Part shown: positions 49,134 to 59,316 of the stretch, piece by piece
How positions within the stretch are numbered: position 1 is the first letter of the stretch
Layout of the letters: each line of letters begins with the position of its first letter
Made by a program: the position numbers and the translations under genes
Notes under the pieces: generated by a model
Told to the model about the DNA's origin: nothing
Seen by the model: the letters and a program-made list of their open reading frames with translations, nothing else
Database searches by the model: none
Assembly (NCBI RefSeq): GCF_026262505.1
Contig: NC_067205.1
Coordinates: forward strand, 25,983,693-26,047,692
Origin: Trichomonas vaginalis G3
Lineage: Eukaryota > Parabasalia > Trichomonadida > Trichomonadidae
Direction: 5' to 3'
Length of the DNA stretch: 64,000 nucleotides

Positions 49134-49499
49134 ATGGTCGAGGTCGAACCTACCGACGAGGCAATTTACCTAATTGAAATTAACGAGCTTGTTAAAGACT
49201 TCCTCAGGCAGAATGTAAAAGGCAAGCTTGTTAACTGTTGGATAACGGGAAGGGCTGCCTTGAATCTCGAGACTTCGACTGGAATTCCAATTCAAATACC
49301 AGACGGGACAGCCTACGACGACATAAAGCAAGCAAAGAAAGAAGCTCTTCTCAAGTTCTTTGCCAAGCGTCCTTGGATACTACTTCCAAACAGAGAGAAC
49401 CCTTTCCCAAGAATGAGCCAAATTCTCAAGGGTCTCCTTCACTTCTCGGGTCAGCCGTTCTACATAACCTGTGAAGGCGACATCCAACCAGTTCAGTAA
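49134..49499 (+). CDS. Unknown GC-richer protein, 121 aa
   Basis: MVEVEPTDEAIYLIEINELV start, alpha/beta composition, LLPNRENPFPRMSQILKGLL near the end. Its start sits right at the edge of the minisatellite, which may serve as its upstream region. Whole frame; no family recognised. Confidence 0.6.
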   Translation: MVEVEPTDEAIYLIEINELVKDFLRQNVKGKLVNCWITGRAALNLETSTGIPIQIPDGTAYDDIKQAKKEALLKFFAKRPWILLPNRENPFPRMSQILKGLLHFSGQPFYITCEGDIQPVQ

Positions 49500-49541
49500 A
49501 CCTTAACGTTTAGAGTAAAAACATTTTTTTTCATTTTTTGA

Positions 49542-50126
49542 ATGAAGCAAGTTAAATTCGTCCCACACCAATCTCAATGGACCGATGAAGAGTTTCAAGC
49601 CATAGTTGAAGACGTTGAGAACGACATAGACGGCGAACTTGAAGGAGCTCAAATCACAATTGCAACCAAAATTGCAGGAGTCAAGGAACAGATAGCTCCA
49701 CTTAAAGCTACCAAAGCTACTCTTGACCTCATGGATAGTTACCGTTTAGATGTCAAGAGTGGAATAAGACAATTAAAATTAAAACTTCTAAACTACGAAG
49801 CTATACTCCAAAAGTTAGCAGAAATGAGAAGACTTTACCAGAGCTACTTACATGTAAGGGACTTACCTTCAAGCAGTCCGACCAAAGATGAATTTTCTGA
49901 CATTGTCCCAATTTTGTCCGAAAGTCAGCTCAGATGTTTTGAACTGCTCCCAACATATCCAGAATATGAACGTTTGCCTGAACTCTTCCGCAATCTCAAA
50001 AAACGTTTTTTGGTTCTCATGTTCGAAACTTTTATCGGAAGAGACAACAAACGTTCAGAAGAAGAACAAGATATTATTTTAAACTTGTTGTATGACATAA
50101 CTGTCATAACAAGCTTTTTGAAGTAA
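49542..50126 (+). CDS. Coiled-coil protein, 194 aa
   Basis: Acidic N-terminus (WTDEEFQAIVEDVENDIDGE), then a long helical region with heptads. TCATTTTTTGAATG places a trichomonad initiator 8 nt before the start. Whole frame. Unknown function; same composition class as its two neighbours. Confidence 0.62.
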   Translation: MKQVKFVPHQSQWTDEEFQAIVEDVENDIDGELEGAQITIATKIAGVKEQIAPLKATKATLDLMDSYRLDVKSGIRQLKLKLLNYEAILQKLAEMRRLYQSYLHVRDLPSSSPTKDEFSDIVPILSESQLRCFELLPTYPEYERLPELFRNLKKRFLVLMFETFIGRDNKRSEEEQDIILNLLYDITVITSFLK

Positions 50127-50158
50127 AACCGGCATTCTCAAACCACTTCATTTTTTCG

Positions 50159-50866
50159 ATGTCCGAACAAGCACCGAAGCCAAACTCAATGGCAGATGTC
50201 CTTTCAAGGTTGCCAGATAAGCGCCCAATTCAAATTCAAATTGCCCAATTGAAAGCTCATCTGACAAACACCATTAAGACTCTCCAAAGTAGTCTTATGA
50301 CAGAGATGACCAATCTCAAAGCCGATGTCCTCATGAACCAAGCTTCCAATGAGAAAGTCCTGAACGATTTCACGGAAACCTTGCGCAATTACGAGAGAGA
50401 GAACCGAGACCTTGCCAGACTCATCTACCGTTTCTTCGAAGAGATAGACACCATCTGGGCGGCACTCGGAAAGGACAGAACCTCCAACACCGTACTTCGT
50501 GAACACAGAATTGAAGAAGGAATTGTCGAGGAAGAAGAGAAACACGAAGAAGAGGAAGAGGAAGAAGAAGAGGAAGAAGAGAAACACGAAGAAGAGGAAG
50601 TTTGGGCAACCCTTGTTGCCGATGACGGTTACGAAATTTCCCAACCCTACCCATACCAAATCCGCAACAGGGAGACCGGCAAGGTTCTTACCCCAGTCCT
50701 CAACAACTTGGGACACTTGAACCTTAACCTTCGGAATCGCGGTTCAATTTCCATGGGCAAGCTTGTCGCAATTCAATGGGTTCCAAATCCAGGCAAGAAG
50801 ACGAAGGTCAGACACATTGACGGTGACAAGCTCAACAACCGTAAGGAGAACCTCGAGTGGTTCTAA
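50159..50866 (+). CDS. Coiled coil fused to HNH-type domain, 235 aa
   Basis: Residues 1-115: helical, with QIQIAQLKAHLTNTIKTLQS. Residues about 120-150: almost pure Glu/Lys. Residues about 152-235: NUMOD4-like GYEISQPYPYQIRNRETGK, then GKLVAIQWVPNPGKKTKVRH and IDGDKLNNRKENLEWF, the pattern of HNH_3 homing endonucleases. TCATTTTTTCGATG gives an initiator right at the start. Unlike classical homing enzymes it has an N-terminal oligomerisation-like part, so it may be a domesticated nuclease or DNA-binding factor. Whole frame. Confidence 0.72.
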   Translation: MSEQAPKPNSMADVLSRLPDKRPIQIQIAQLKAHLTNTIKTLQSSLMTEMTNLKADVLMNQASNEKVLNDFTETLRNYERENRDLARLIYRFFEEIDTIWAALGKDRTSNTVLREHRIEEGIVEEEEKHEEEEEEEEEEEEKHEEEEVWATLVADDGYEISQPYPYQIRNRETGKVLTPVLNNLGHLNLNLRNRGSISMGKLVAIQWVPNPGKKTKVRHIDGDKLNNRKENLEWF

Positions 50867-50933
50867 GAGTAAAAAAATTTTATTTTAGGGGGAAACCCCA
50901 AGTAAATTTAGGTGTTTATTTGGATAAGTATGT

Positions 50934-51180
50934 TAAATTAAGGCAATTTGCAAAATTAGTTCCCGACCTTTGAATTGGACTCTTTCGTTCTCCCAGTTGC
51001 GTAGGAGGTCGTCCCAGAGAGTTGGTAGAATTGCCAATCCAAGGACGATTTGTCCTCCCAGGCATTGAGGATGTACTGCTCGTAGAGTTTCATGACCTCT
51101 GCCTTGCACCAGACACCCTCTCCCTTGGAACGTAAGGCTTCTTCGAAGTGCTCGAATGCGATTGGCTGCATGACCATCCG
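50934..51180 (-). pseudogene. Small GC-rich gene, unknown
   Basis: Start chosen at MVMQPIAFEHFEEALRSKGE because GTGTCATTTCGGATG supplies an initiator; longer frames need non-ATG starts. Broken about once towards its end. No family. Confidence 0.45.
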
Positions 51181-51207
51181 AAATGACACTTTTTGTCCGT
51201 TTGGTCA

Positions 51208-51453
51208 ATGTTCGTGTCTCGTGCCATAGTCGACGAAAATACAGACAAACAGGTTATATATGAGTTTGAGACCAAGAATGGTGTAACTCGACCTGTCCGA
51301 TTCAAAGACTCCGAGGGCGACCATGAAATTAAACGGAAATTAGCTAGGAAGGAATATAAAATGGACTGGTTGCCACCACCTCCACCACCACCACCTTTAC
51401 CTGTTCCTCAAGTAAATAAGCCTTTCCCGTTCCCAAGAATTCCCACATTTTAA
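51208..51453 (+). CDS. Small protein with polyproline tail, 81 aa
   Basis: ATG at 51208 (MFVSRAIVDENTDKQVIYEF); the longer frame lacks an ATG. The C-terminus is WLPPPPPPPPLPVPQVNKPF. Polyproline tails bind profilin, SH3 or EVH1 partners in eukaryotes; whether that applies here is open. Divergent from the previous gene, with 27 bp between starts. Confidence 0.55.
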   Translation: MFVSRAIVDENTDKQVIYEFETKNGVTRPVRFKDSEGDHEIKRKLARKEYKMDWLPPPPPPPPLPVPQVNKPFPFPRIPTF

Positions 51454-51508
51454 TTCAAATTCGAAATAAATTTTTTATTTCATGCAATGTTTTATTTCAC
51501 CATCTTCT

Positions 51509-53625
51509 TTAAGTACCCCAGTACTTACGCTTGGAGAGGACATGAACTTCGGTGAAAATTTTGTCCAATTTGAATTGACCCATCTTTTCACCGACTAAAC
51601 CCATTTCAATGAGTTTGTTATAGCCTTCTTCGTTCGTCATGAGTGCGTCAATGTTCTCATAGTAAACCTTCACTTTGGATTTGACTTCGGAGAAGAATTT
51701 GTTGTAGTTGTCAAGGACTGCCTTTGCGAACTGAGGGTAAGACCAATGTTCGACAATAGGTTTTAATGTGGTTACTAAGCCACTTTGACCTTGAGTGAAT
51801 TCGTACTTCAAAACAAAAGGAGAAAACCTTTCAACAAAGTTGTCGACCTTCTCATAATGTTTACTCTTCATCTCTTGAGGTTTTTAATGGAATATCCCCA
51901 TGTCGAATTCATAAGCAATTTGAGTGTCATTGCAAGTTTGGGGTTTGAAGCTTTCCTAATATCATACAGTTGTTGTATGACTTTTCCAACTGTATAGTTC
52001 CTTCCCGGGAACTCACCATCTTCGTTTGGAATTCCAGTCGGAATATATTGGACAAACCTCATGTATGCAGCGTTAAGGTCGACATAGTATATCTTTTCGT
52101 TTGAGTCGAACTTGTCGCAACCAATTGGTCCAGTTTGTGGAAATTCAAGTGAGTCTCTTATCTTCTGAGAAACTTCTCCTGTTATCTCATAAACATCGTC
52201 GAAGCAACCTGTTTCATATAAAACCTTCTGACCTAACTCAGATGCTCTCCAATACAATTTGACGTCAATTGGATGTCTCAATGGAAGTTTTTTTATAGCA
52301 TCTTGAAGTTCTTGCAACCTCATTGGAAGTTCTTCTGGTTCAGGTTGGTATCCGAACAATCCAACTCCTTGTGGAATTGTGTACTTCTTTTGTACTAGAA
52401 CTTTGTCTGGAACAACTTTTGGTCTTGCTAACAGTGAAAAGTTTGTTTCGTCTTTTGGTACAAAAGTTTCTGTCAGCTTGTCATCTGGAATTGGTTCCAA
52501 CAAACCTTTCTCGAAAAGAATGTTTACAGCTCTGACAATGTTGCACTTGCCTTTTCCGAACAATGGGTTTGTAAGACTTTCGTTCAACATGAAGTGGTTG
52601 TGGACAATTACAATCTTCAACCATGGTAAATTGAACTCAACAACATAGTCGTCATGTGAAGAACCTTTAGCTGTAGGTATGTTGACTCGGATATTGACAT
52701 TTGCCAACGGTGCAATTTTTGCCAATTGACCTCTGAGAATGTACCTTGTCTTCACACATGACTCAAGATACTTCATCTTCTCATCTGTAACAAGACCAGA
52801 GTTCCTGAGACATGTAAGAATGCAAGGTTCATTGACAATTGTTTCAATTGAATTGTAAATTCCATACCTTGTCAAGTCAATGTCAGACTTATTTATGAAC
52901 GGGAAGTATCCAGCATGTTGTCTGACTGCTTGAGGGTTAGGTTGGTACCATTCGAACTTGACACTTGCAATTCCTTCAATTGCATTCAAAATGTCTGAGT
53001 CGGAGTCAACCATTTGTTCTCTCTTTGTAGTCTTGAAAGCGTCAAGAAGTTTTGCAGCTGTTTGTTCATTGCCATGTGCATAGTAAATGTGACCATCCAA
53101 ATCTGTTATGGTCAATCTGAGATTGTGTCCTTTCTTATTTCCGTCTTGAATTGCAGCAAGTACTCCCATGAAGCCTTCTTTGTTCTTTCCTTCGTCAAAG
53201 TTTACTGTAAAGGTTCGACCAGATGTAATTTGACTTCTAACTTCACGATACTTTTCATATGCATATCTTGTTCTTTCCATGGGAGCATGACCATCCTCTG
53301 CACTACCTTTTTTCCTTCTCAAAGGATGCAATTGTTCGTCATGTTTCCAGTAGAATCTGGCAAAGCCGTCGTGTCCTTCAACTTGAGGTTCACTAACATC
53401 GAAAGGCATGTCCATAAGACGTTCTTCTTCTAACCTCTCTAGTCTGTTTGGATAATTGGCACGTGCTGTTTCCAAATCCATTTCGTAGCGAAGACCAGAC
53501 AATTTGTCATAGACTTTTATGGGTCTTCCCTTCCTATATTTAAAATTCTTCGAAACTCTCCAACCATATCTTTGTAACTCTGCTTTTATTCTAGCAGACT
53601 TTCTATCCATTCTATATGGGGGCAT
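51509..53625 (-). pseudogene. Protein-primed DNA polymerase B
   Basis: About 700 codons. The N-terminal half (MDRKSARIKAELQRYGWRVS start) is unassigned; then YYVDLNAAYMRFVQYIPTG (motif A) and LKLLMNSTWGYSIKN (motif B), and near the end YNKLIEMGLVGEKMGQFKLD with a terminal KRKYWG, the typical Polinton PolB C-terminus. Interrupted about once. It faces away from the integrase end, opposite to Polinton A, where PolB and the capsid genes are on one strand. Confidence 0.9.
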
Positions 53626-53656
53626 TTTTATAAAAAAAAAAAAATGTTTTTTTTCT

Positions 53657-54240
53657 TTACTTTACATAACCGCCTGCTGCCATAAGTCTTTGACGCCAAC
53701 CCATACCAGCTAATGAAGGTTGACTTGGTTTAGTTTGGAAACTAAACTTTGGTTTTGGTTTATCTTCAGTTTTTGGTTTTTCTTCTTCTATCGGTTTTTC
53801 GTCACTTTTCGGTTCCTCTGACTTTACTTCACTGCAGGAACAGTTGTGTCGTCAACATCTTCATAAATATCATATGCCATTTGTTTTTGTTTTCCTTTCA
53901 ACTTTTTGTGTTTGTTGTAAAGTTTAGAATATTTCGACTCTAAGTCAATGAGATGTTCTATAATGAACTGTTGGTCAGTGAAGTAAACTTTTCCATCTGT
54001 TGTCTCGAAAGCTCCTTCAGACTTCAATATTTTATTTGTGAGAGTCTGTTTCTTTTTTGAGATACTAGCCGTTCCATTTCTATGAAAAGTGACTTTATAG
54101 TTAGGGTTTGTATTTCCAGACCTGGCACTTTCTATTATTGAATTTTTCTCTTCATCTGTAAGTTCTTTGACAGGTTTTGACAATGGTTCTGAACTTTTTG
54201 TTTGTGGTGTCAAATCTACCGTTTCAACTTCTTCGGTCAT
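53657..54240 (-). pseudogene. Conserved Polinton protein
   Basis: MTEEVETVDLTPQTKSSEPL start, then ELTDEEKNSIIESARSGNTN, matching 32231-32660 in Polinton A. The tail is Lys/Pro/Glu-rich and ends with GMGWRQRLMAAGGYVK. Broken about once. Likely a virion or packaging factor, not assigned. Confidence 0.6.
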
Positions 54241-54261
54241 TTCATCTCAGTAAAAAATTTT

Positions 54262-54414
54262 AGTTTGGTTTGTTTTCAACTGGTTGTTTAGGTTTTTTAA
54301 GTCGGTCTAAAACTTCCTGAGGTATAGGAAGAACTTGACAAACACGTGTGTAACTGCTGGAAGCCGACAAATCCATCTTGAACCCATTTGTCTCAATGCT
54401 GTATTGTTCATTTC
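54262..54414 (-). other. Possible small gene
   Basis: Short reverse-strand frame with VCQVLPIPQEVLDRLKKPKQ at its end, preceded by a CTCAGTAAAAAATT stretch that also precedes the neighbours on this strand. Too short to call with assurance. Confidence 0.35.
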
Positions 54415-54430
54415 ATCTCAGTAAAAAATT

Positions 54431-54832
54431 TTACATTCCCCACGTTTGAGGCGGTTGAGGTTGGTTATTGTTTACCCACTGTTGTGCATGGTTATATCCT
54501 CTGTTAAAGAATCTTTCACCTTGGTCCATATAGTGTCCTGCTTGGTTATAGTAGTCATTTGCTTTGTTATAATAGTTTCCTGCTTGTCTTCCTACATTGT
54601 CCATCCATCCTTGAACTTTTCCTCTTGTTTCAGGATTTGGAATAAGATTTGTTGCATCTCGTGCTACATCCCAACCTTTCTGTACAGTTTGTATAATAGG
54701 TTGTGCTTTCTCTTTAAGTATACCTAATGTACTCAAAATCTTCCTTCCAATTCCAAATGCACCTCTGGCTATTGTTCCCACTGCGGGTAAAAATCTGGAT
54801 GCAACTCCTGCTAATGCGCCAAATAAACCCAT
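54431..54832 (-). CDS. Amphipathic, glycine-rich virion-interior-like protein, 133 aa
   Basis: Starts MGLFGALAGVASRFLPAVGT, a membrane-active-looking helix with an N-terminal MG that could be myristoylated (inference). The second half is a Tyr/Asn-rich array (YYNKANDYYNQAGHYMDQGE). The general plan is that of Polinton and adenovirus pVI-like interior proteins, which open membranes on entry. Whole frame. It is divergent from the integrase, 17 bp apart. Confidence 0.6.
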   Translation of the reverse strand: MGLFGALAGVASRFLPAVGTIARGAFGIGRKILSTLGILKEKAQPIIQTVQKGWDVARDATNLIPNPETRGKVQGWMDNVGRQAGNYYNKANDYYNQAGHYMDQGERFFNRGYNHAQQWVNNNQPQPPQTWGM

Positions 54833-54849
54833 TTCTTATAGGGTAAAAA

Positions 54850-55803
54850 ATGACGAATCCAAACAAGGACCCCTATGTTTCTAAAGCGACAAAGAAAGCA
54901 CTCATGATAAAAATCTTTAGTTCAACACCAAATGCTTGGTTTATGGATATCTTGGAAAACATTCCGAGGTATAGAGAAGATGGACCACCATACTGGTTAA
55001 TATTTGTTGGTCAAAACACAAGATACTGTGAAGCCATACCATTATGGTCCAAAAATATTTTAGATGTGAAAACTGCTTTGACAATATTCGTTGACAAATA
55101 CCATCCAACAAAACTGACATCTGACTGTGAAAGTTCTTTCAAATCAGATGATTAAAAAACTATCTGCGTTCAAAAAATGTAAACCAATATTTCATTGTCG
55201 ACCAAAACCATTCTGCTCTTGGTGTCATTGACGGTTGTATAAAAATGTTAAGAGACTTAAACCAACCACAAGGTGGTGAAGCAAATGAAATGTCATATGA
55301 CGACAAATATAGACACTTCTCCATGGCAAAGATGAGACAAGTTTTAAATATTTACAATAACCGTAAACAAAAAGGTTTGGGAAACCACTCCCCGAAGAAA
55401 TGAAAAACAACCCTGACTTAGAGAAAGACTATATATTTAATAATTTAGTCAAAAGAGACAAACAAGAAAGAATGCCGGGCTTCAAACTTCAGAAAGGTGA
55501 CAAAGTAAAAATAGAAATACCTAAACGCGACCCATATGAAAATACTATTGACTATGACAACAATGGGAACCGACAGGTACTCACATTCGTGTTCGTAAAA
55601 ATAGAAGAAAGTATACAAGAGAATATTATGAAGTTTTAGGCAAACATGGCAAAATGTACACACTGCAAGCAGAAGATAAAACTACTATTGTCAGACCTCG
55701 TTTCAAACTTGTCAAAGTTCAAGGTGGTATACTTTCAAAGACAGTTCCTAACAAATATAAGACAACTCCTGACGAATATGCTAAAGAAGTTGAAAATGAC
55801 GAC
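54850..55803 (+). pseudogene. Polinton rve integrase
   Basis: Core region visible with KLTSDCESSF and later LGVIDGCIKMLRDLNQ, which align with LTSDQDSAY and LGIINRFIRTLRDLNQ in Polinton A, then an SH3-like part with FKLQKGDKVKIEIPKRD. Diverged from the integrase of A. Broken about three times. Confidence 0.82.
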
Positions 55804-55831
55804 TAAGCAATTCTATACCATGCGTAAACTG

Positions 55832-56287
55832 TCATGTAAGGTGGCATGTATTCTTTACTTTGTCCCGTTGTTTGCGTATATCCTGAAACGCGATGTGTAT
55901 GGTTTCCTTCTCCCTGAGTGTCATCCAGTAACAATTTATAGCAAACTTAACGTCGTCTTTAACATCATATCCTTTACCTTTTGTCATTCCTGACCAATCC
56001 CAATATCTATGCTTATGCCAACCTGCTTGAGATGTACTTAAATCTATGTAGTGACTGTGTGCAGGTAAATTTTCACCTGAAATCGTTTTACTTCCACCTG
56101 TTTCCTTTGAAGAGTTTGCACAATACAAAAACCTGTCGACTATTTGTTCCCATGCACCAACACCAAACATTACTTGAGGACCTCTTGCATCCATAGATGT
56201 ATAAATAGAACCTACTGGGTTCATTAAATCAAACATATGAGATAATATAGGATTGTCTCTTTTGAACTTAAAATATAGCGCAACCAT
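55832..56287 (-). CDS. Fibre collar/tip protein, about 150 aa
   Basis: PVGSIYTSMDARGPQVMFGV, then GAWEQIVDRFLYCANSSKET and LPAHSHYIDLS: the phage tail-fibre collar pattern, as in the last part of the Polinton A fibre gene. The final part may be altered, as the usual aromatic end is not seen. It lies right downstream of the repeat fibre gene and may be its tip, as a separate gene or as the end of one gene. Confidence 0.7.
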   Translation of the reverse strand: MVALYFKFKRDNPILSHMFDLMNPVGSIYTSMDARGPQVMFGVGAWEQIVDRFLYCANSSKETGGSKTISGENLPAHSHYIDLSTSQAGWHKHRYWDWSGMTKGKGYDVKDDVKFAINCYWMTLREKETIHIAFQDIRKQRDKVKNTCHLT

Positions 56288-56528
56288 TTCGGGTTTCTTC
56301 TGGTTTGTGTCAGAATATTTTTTATAATATAATCTTATGTTTTCAGGGTAGGTAAAAGTCTTGACTATAATATTTATTTTGTCATCTATATAATAATATA
56401 CTATTCTCGTTTTTTCTATTGCATTATATCTTTTATATCTATAATAATCTAAATATAATGTTACTTTTGTTCATCTGCATGTAGTGCTCGCCGTCATCCA
56501 TAGTCATAATAATATGGTTGGAGCTGGG
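56288..56528. other. AT-rich gap between fibre parts
   Basis: No conserved frame. Either intergenic or a decayed section of the fibre gene. Confidence 0.4.
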
Positions 56529-57665
56529 TCAGGCAATGTCATATCTCATTTCATAAACTCTTAAATATTTCTTTTGTTCGTCTCCATATAAGTTTAAGTA
56601 GCAGTTGTTGTCTAATGGAACTTTAACTTGTGTACCATCATTCTTTATATAGCTTACATACATTTCATTGTTATTTTTCGGAATGAGTTTATACCGTGTA
56701 CCATTTCTTAAGGAATGTACAAACTCCCATCTAAAATATTTATTTTCTTCATTGACAGAAAAGTCACCAACAATAGTTTCAATATTTTTTGTTGTTCCTA
56801 TCAAACTTTGGTATATTTCATTGACATATGTTTTATCTGCTTTCTTTTCAAGGCTAACGTTTAAGTCTGTTATTTCAGATATAGAATGTGTATGTCCAAC
56901 GTCACTTTTCCTGTTTAAGGTTTCTTGTAAGTTTGTAATATTTGCAATGGTATGTGTATGTCCAACGTCACTTTTCCTGTTTAAGGTTTCTTGTAAGTTT
57001 GTAATATTTGCAATGGTATGTGTATGTCCAACGTCACTTTTCCTGTTTAAGGTTTCTTGTAAGTTTGTAATATTTGCAATGGTATGTGTATGTCCAACGT
57101 CACTTTTCCTGTTTAAGGTTTCTTGTAAGTTTGTAATATCAGATATAGAATGTGTATGAGTCTTATCTGCTTTTGTCTCTAATGTTTCCTTAAGACTTGG
57201 TATTTGGTTAATATAATGTATATGAGTCTTTTTAGAATATTCGTTTTCAGCTCTTGTCACTTCACTTGACATTTTATTGTCAACATATGTTTTGTCTGCT
57301 AGTTCAGGATGAGTATGTTCTTTTGTTGCATAAGCATTGTTAGCTCTTTCTTCTTCTTTTGCTATTGCATCGTCTACATATTCTTTGTCAGCTTTGTTGT
57401 CAACATCTGCTTTCAAAAGAAGTTCATTTATAGGTTTCTCGTTTAAAGTTCCTCTTGTTGGATTTATACAGACAGTATTGTTCTTATTGTCTTGAAATAG
57501 AAACTCATCTGTTAAAGGGTTTAATGTCAGTTTTAAGTTTCCTTCTTTCAATGACTCAGATATCTTAGAATAGTTTGAAAAGTTTGTTGTGTTCTTATTT
57601 AGAGCTTGCATAATGAGTTGTCGGTTGTGTTGTATTTCTCTCATAGACGCTGTTTCATTTGACAT
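56529..57665 (-). CDS. Fibre shaft protein with 22-aa repeats, 378 aa
   Basis: N-terminal virion-anchoring part (about 1-90), then KADKEYVDDAIAKEEERAN-like helical repeats, then about four copies of a 22-aa unit SDVGHTHTIANITNLQETLN, encoded by a 66-bp DNA tandem repeat at about 56880-57150. H-T-H motifs with a heptad period are typical of trimeric phage tail fibres, where His residues bind iron. The C-terminal domain (from about 290) may carry receptor contacts. Near-identical DNA repeats allow rapid length change of the shaft. Whole frame. Confidence 0.8.
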   Translation of the reverse strand: MSNETASMREIQHNRQLIMQALNKNTTNFSNYSKISESLKEGNLKLTLNPLTDEFLFQDNKNNTVCINPTRGTLNEKPINELLLKADVDNKADKEYVDDAIAKEEERANNAYATKEHTHPELADKTYVDNKMSSEVTRAENEYSKKTHIHYINQIPSLKETLETKADKTHTHSISDITNLQETLNRKSDVGHTHTIANITNLQETLNRKSDVGHTHTIANITNLQETLNRKSDVGHTHTIANITNLQETLNRKSDVGHTHSISEITDLNVSLEKKADKTYVNEIYQSLIGTTKNIETIVGDFSVNEENKYFRWEFVHSLRNGTRYKLIPKNNNEMYVSYIKNDGTQVKVPLDNNCYLNLYGDEQKKYLRVYEMRYDIA

Positions 57666-57683
57666 TTTTATTATAGATAAAAT

Positions 57684-58498
57684 ATGCTTCCAATAGAAAA
57701 AGAAAATTCAAGAGTTGCTACAACTAAACCATTAGATGAACTTTTTACTAATGTCGGTCAAAAGTTTGAGACAGAGACCGTAAAGCATGAAGGCTATCGT
57801 TTTGACTACCCATTAAGATGGCTAAGAGACCCATCTGTCACAAAAGCTATTGCTTTCGTAGAATGAAGTTTGTGTCTGTAGAAGATAAAAGTTTTCCATT
57901 TATTGTAAAGTTCATATAGATTATATATCTGAAGGGAAACGAAAAATGTGGGAAGAAATTGAGCTAATACAAGTTGACCTTTCATCTTCTCTACAGACTG
58001 CGTTAAAAAATATAGAAGATAAAATAAATTCATGTTATTGATGCAAAATATGCTGATGAATATGCAAATACCGAGAGCACACTTTATGTGAGAATTGTAT
58101 ATGACAAACAAAATTCACAAGTGTCATTTCAAATCTACGAAAACAATCCAATAAAGACGAACAAATATATACAGAATTCACTGCAATGTCATGGTATTAT
58201 TTGCAAAGAATGTTAAATCAGAAAGTCGAACTTCCTTTAGCCAAATATTTTACAGTCGATATGCAAGAGATGGAACCATATTTATTTAAAGATGTTTTCG
58301 ACCAGCTGCTATTATTGTTCATGCTTCATTTTCTGGCGCCCAAAACTCTTTCTTATGCTTGGCAAATGACTTTTACGAAAAAAACCTACAAAGTTATACG
58401 AACCACCAAGTGGAAGTATTTCAGACTTTCAAGTATGGTTTACTACAGATGGAAGAAAAAGAATAATTCCATTATACCATGCGTTTTACTTAGAACTT
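57684..58498 (+). pseudogene. YP..W family Polinton protein
   Basis: Starts MLPIEKENSRVATTKPLDEL, with GYRFDYPLRWLRDPSVTKAI. Counterpart of 63194-64000 in Polinton C and of 4030-4911 in A. Starts 18 bp from the divergent fibre gene. Broken several times. Unknown, likely virion-associated. Confidence 0.65.
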
Positions 58499-58536
58499 AG
58501 TTTCATATACAACTACTTATCGAACGGTAAAAATAT

Positions 58537-58786
58537 AATTTTTAATACGGTTGAGGTGTTGGATTTGGTTGCCAACTAGACTGTGGTGCAGGTTCAGGCT
58601 GTTGTTTATAACAGGAGCTTGTTCTTCTGGTTCAGGGTCTTTAGTATAATACCAACAAAACTGACCTACTCTTTTACCAATATTTTGACACCGTTCCATA
58701 CTCCTCTTCCGACAGATTTTATTCCATTCCATATACCTCTTCCAACTCTTCTGAAGAAGTTTCCAATACTACTGAAGAAACCCATT
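58537..58786 (-). pseudogene. Amphipathic virion-interior-like protein, copy in B
   Basis: Inverted near-copy of 62947-63189 in Polinton C; broken about twice. See that entry. Confidence 0.6.
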
Positions 58787-58804
58787 TTACTATATGTAAA
58801 AATC

Positions 58805-59163
58805 TAATGTCCGCCTAGTCTCTTACGTTTCCTGTTGAGTTCCATAGCATTCTTTAACTGGAGCTCATACATTCTGTTTCTCCTCTGGTAGAAACATATT
58901 CTGGTCAACTCCTGTGTTCGCGTCATCTGCATAAAGTTGTTTATATCCCACTTCAGGGTTTGTATAAAACTCTTTCCATCTCATTTGCATACCATGGTGG
59001 CAAACCTAACGCAGCGTCATTTGACATGGCAGTTTGCATTTGTACATCTGTTGGCACTTGACCATAGTTTGCCATTGCAGTTTGTATTCTAACTTCATTT
59101 TGGAATATTCTCTGGGTTTGGTTGTCCAGGTTGCTGTGCATTCGCTAAGTTCTGTGCGTCCAT
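58805..59163 (-). pseudogene. 120-aa Polinton protein, copy in B
   Basis: Inverted near-copy of 62566-62928; broken a few times. Confidence 0.6.
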
Positions 59164-59186
59164 TTAATATTAGATAAAAATATCTC

Positions 59187-59316
59187 TTACGAGTACATAT
59201 ACTGAACATTTGCAGGCATTGGTTCATCTTCATATTCTCTGTACTTTTCTGCCACGTCAAATAAATAAATGACACAATGGAAAAAACCTAAACTAACAAT
59301 CCGATTTCAAACACAT
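59187..59316 (-). pseudogene. Tiny membrane protein, copy in B
   Basis: Inverted near-copy of the 43-aa gene at 62411-62542; looks broken. It overlaps the methyltransferase 3' end in both elements. Confidence 0.5.

Noticed and set aside
53014-53433. Forward frame inside the PolB gene of B
   Set aside because: Cys/Phe-rich shadow of the reverse-strand polymerase.
58583-58807. Forward frame opposite the interior-like protein gene
   Set aside because: Shadow of the reverse-strand gene seen whole in Polinton C.
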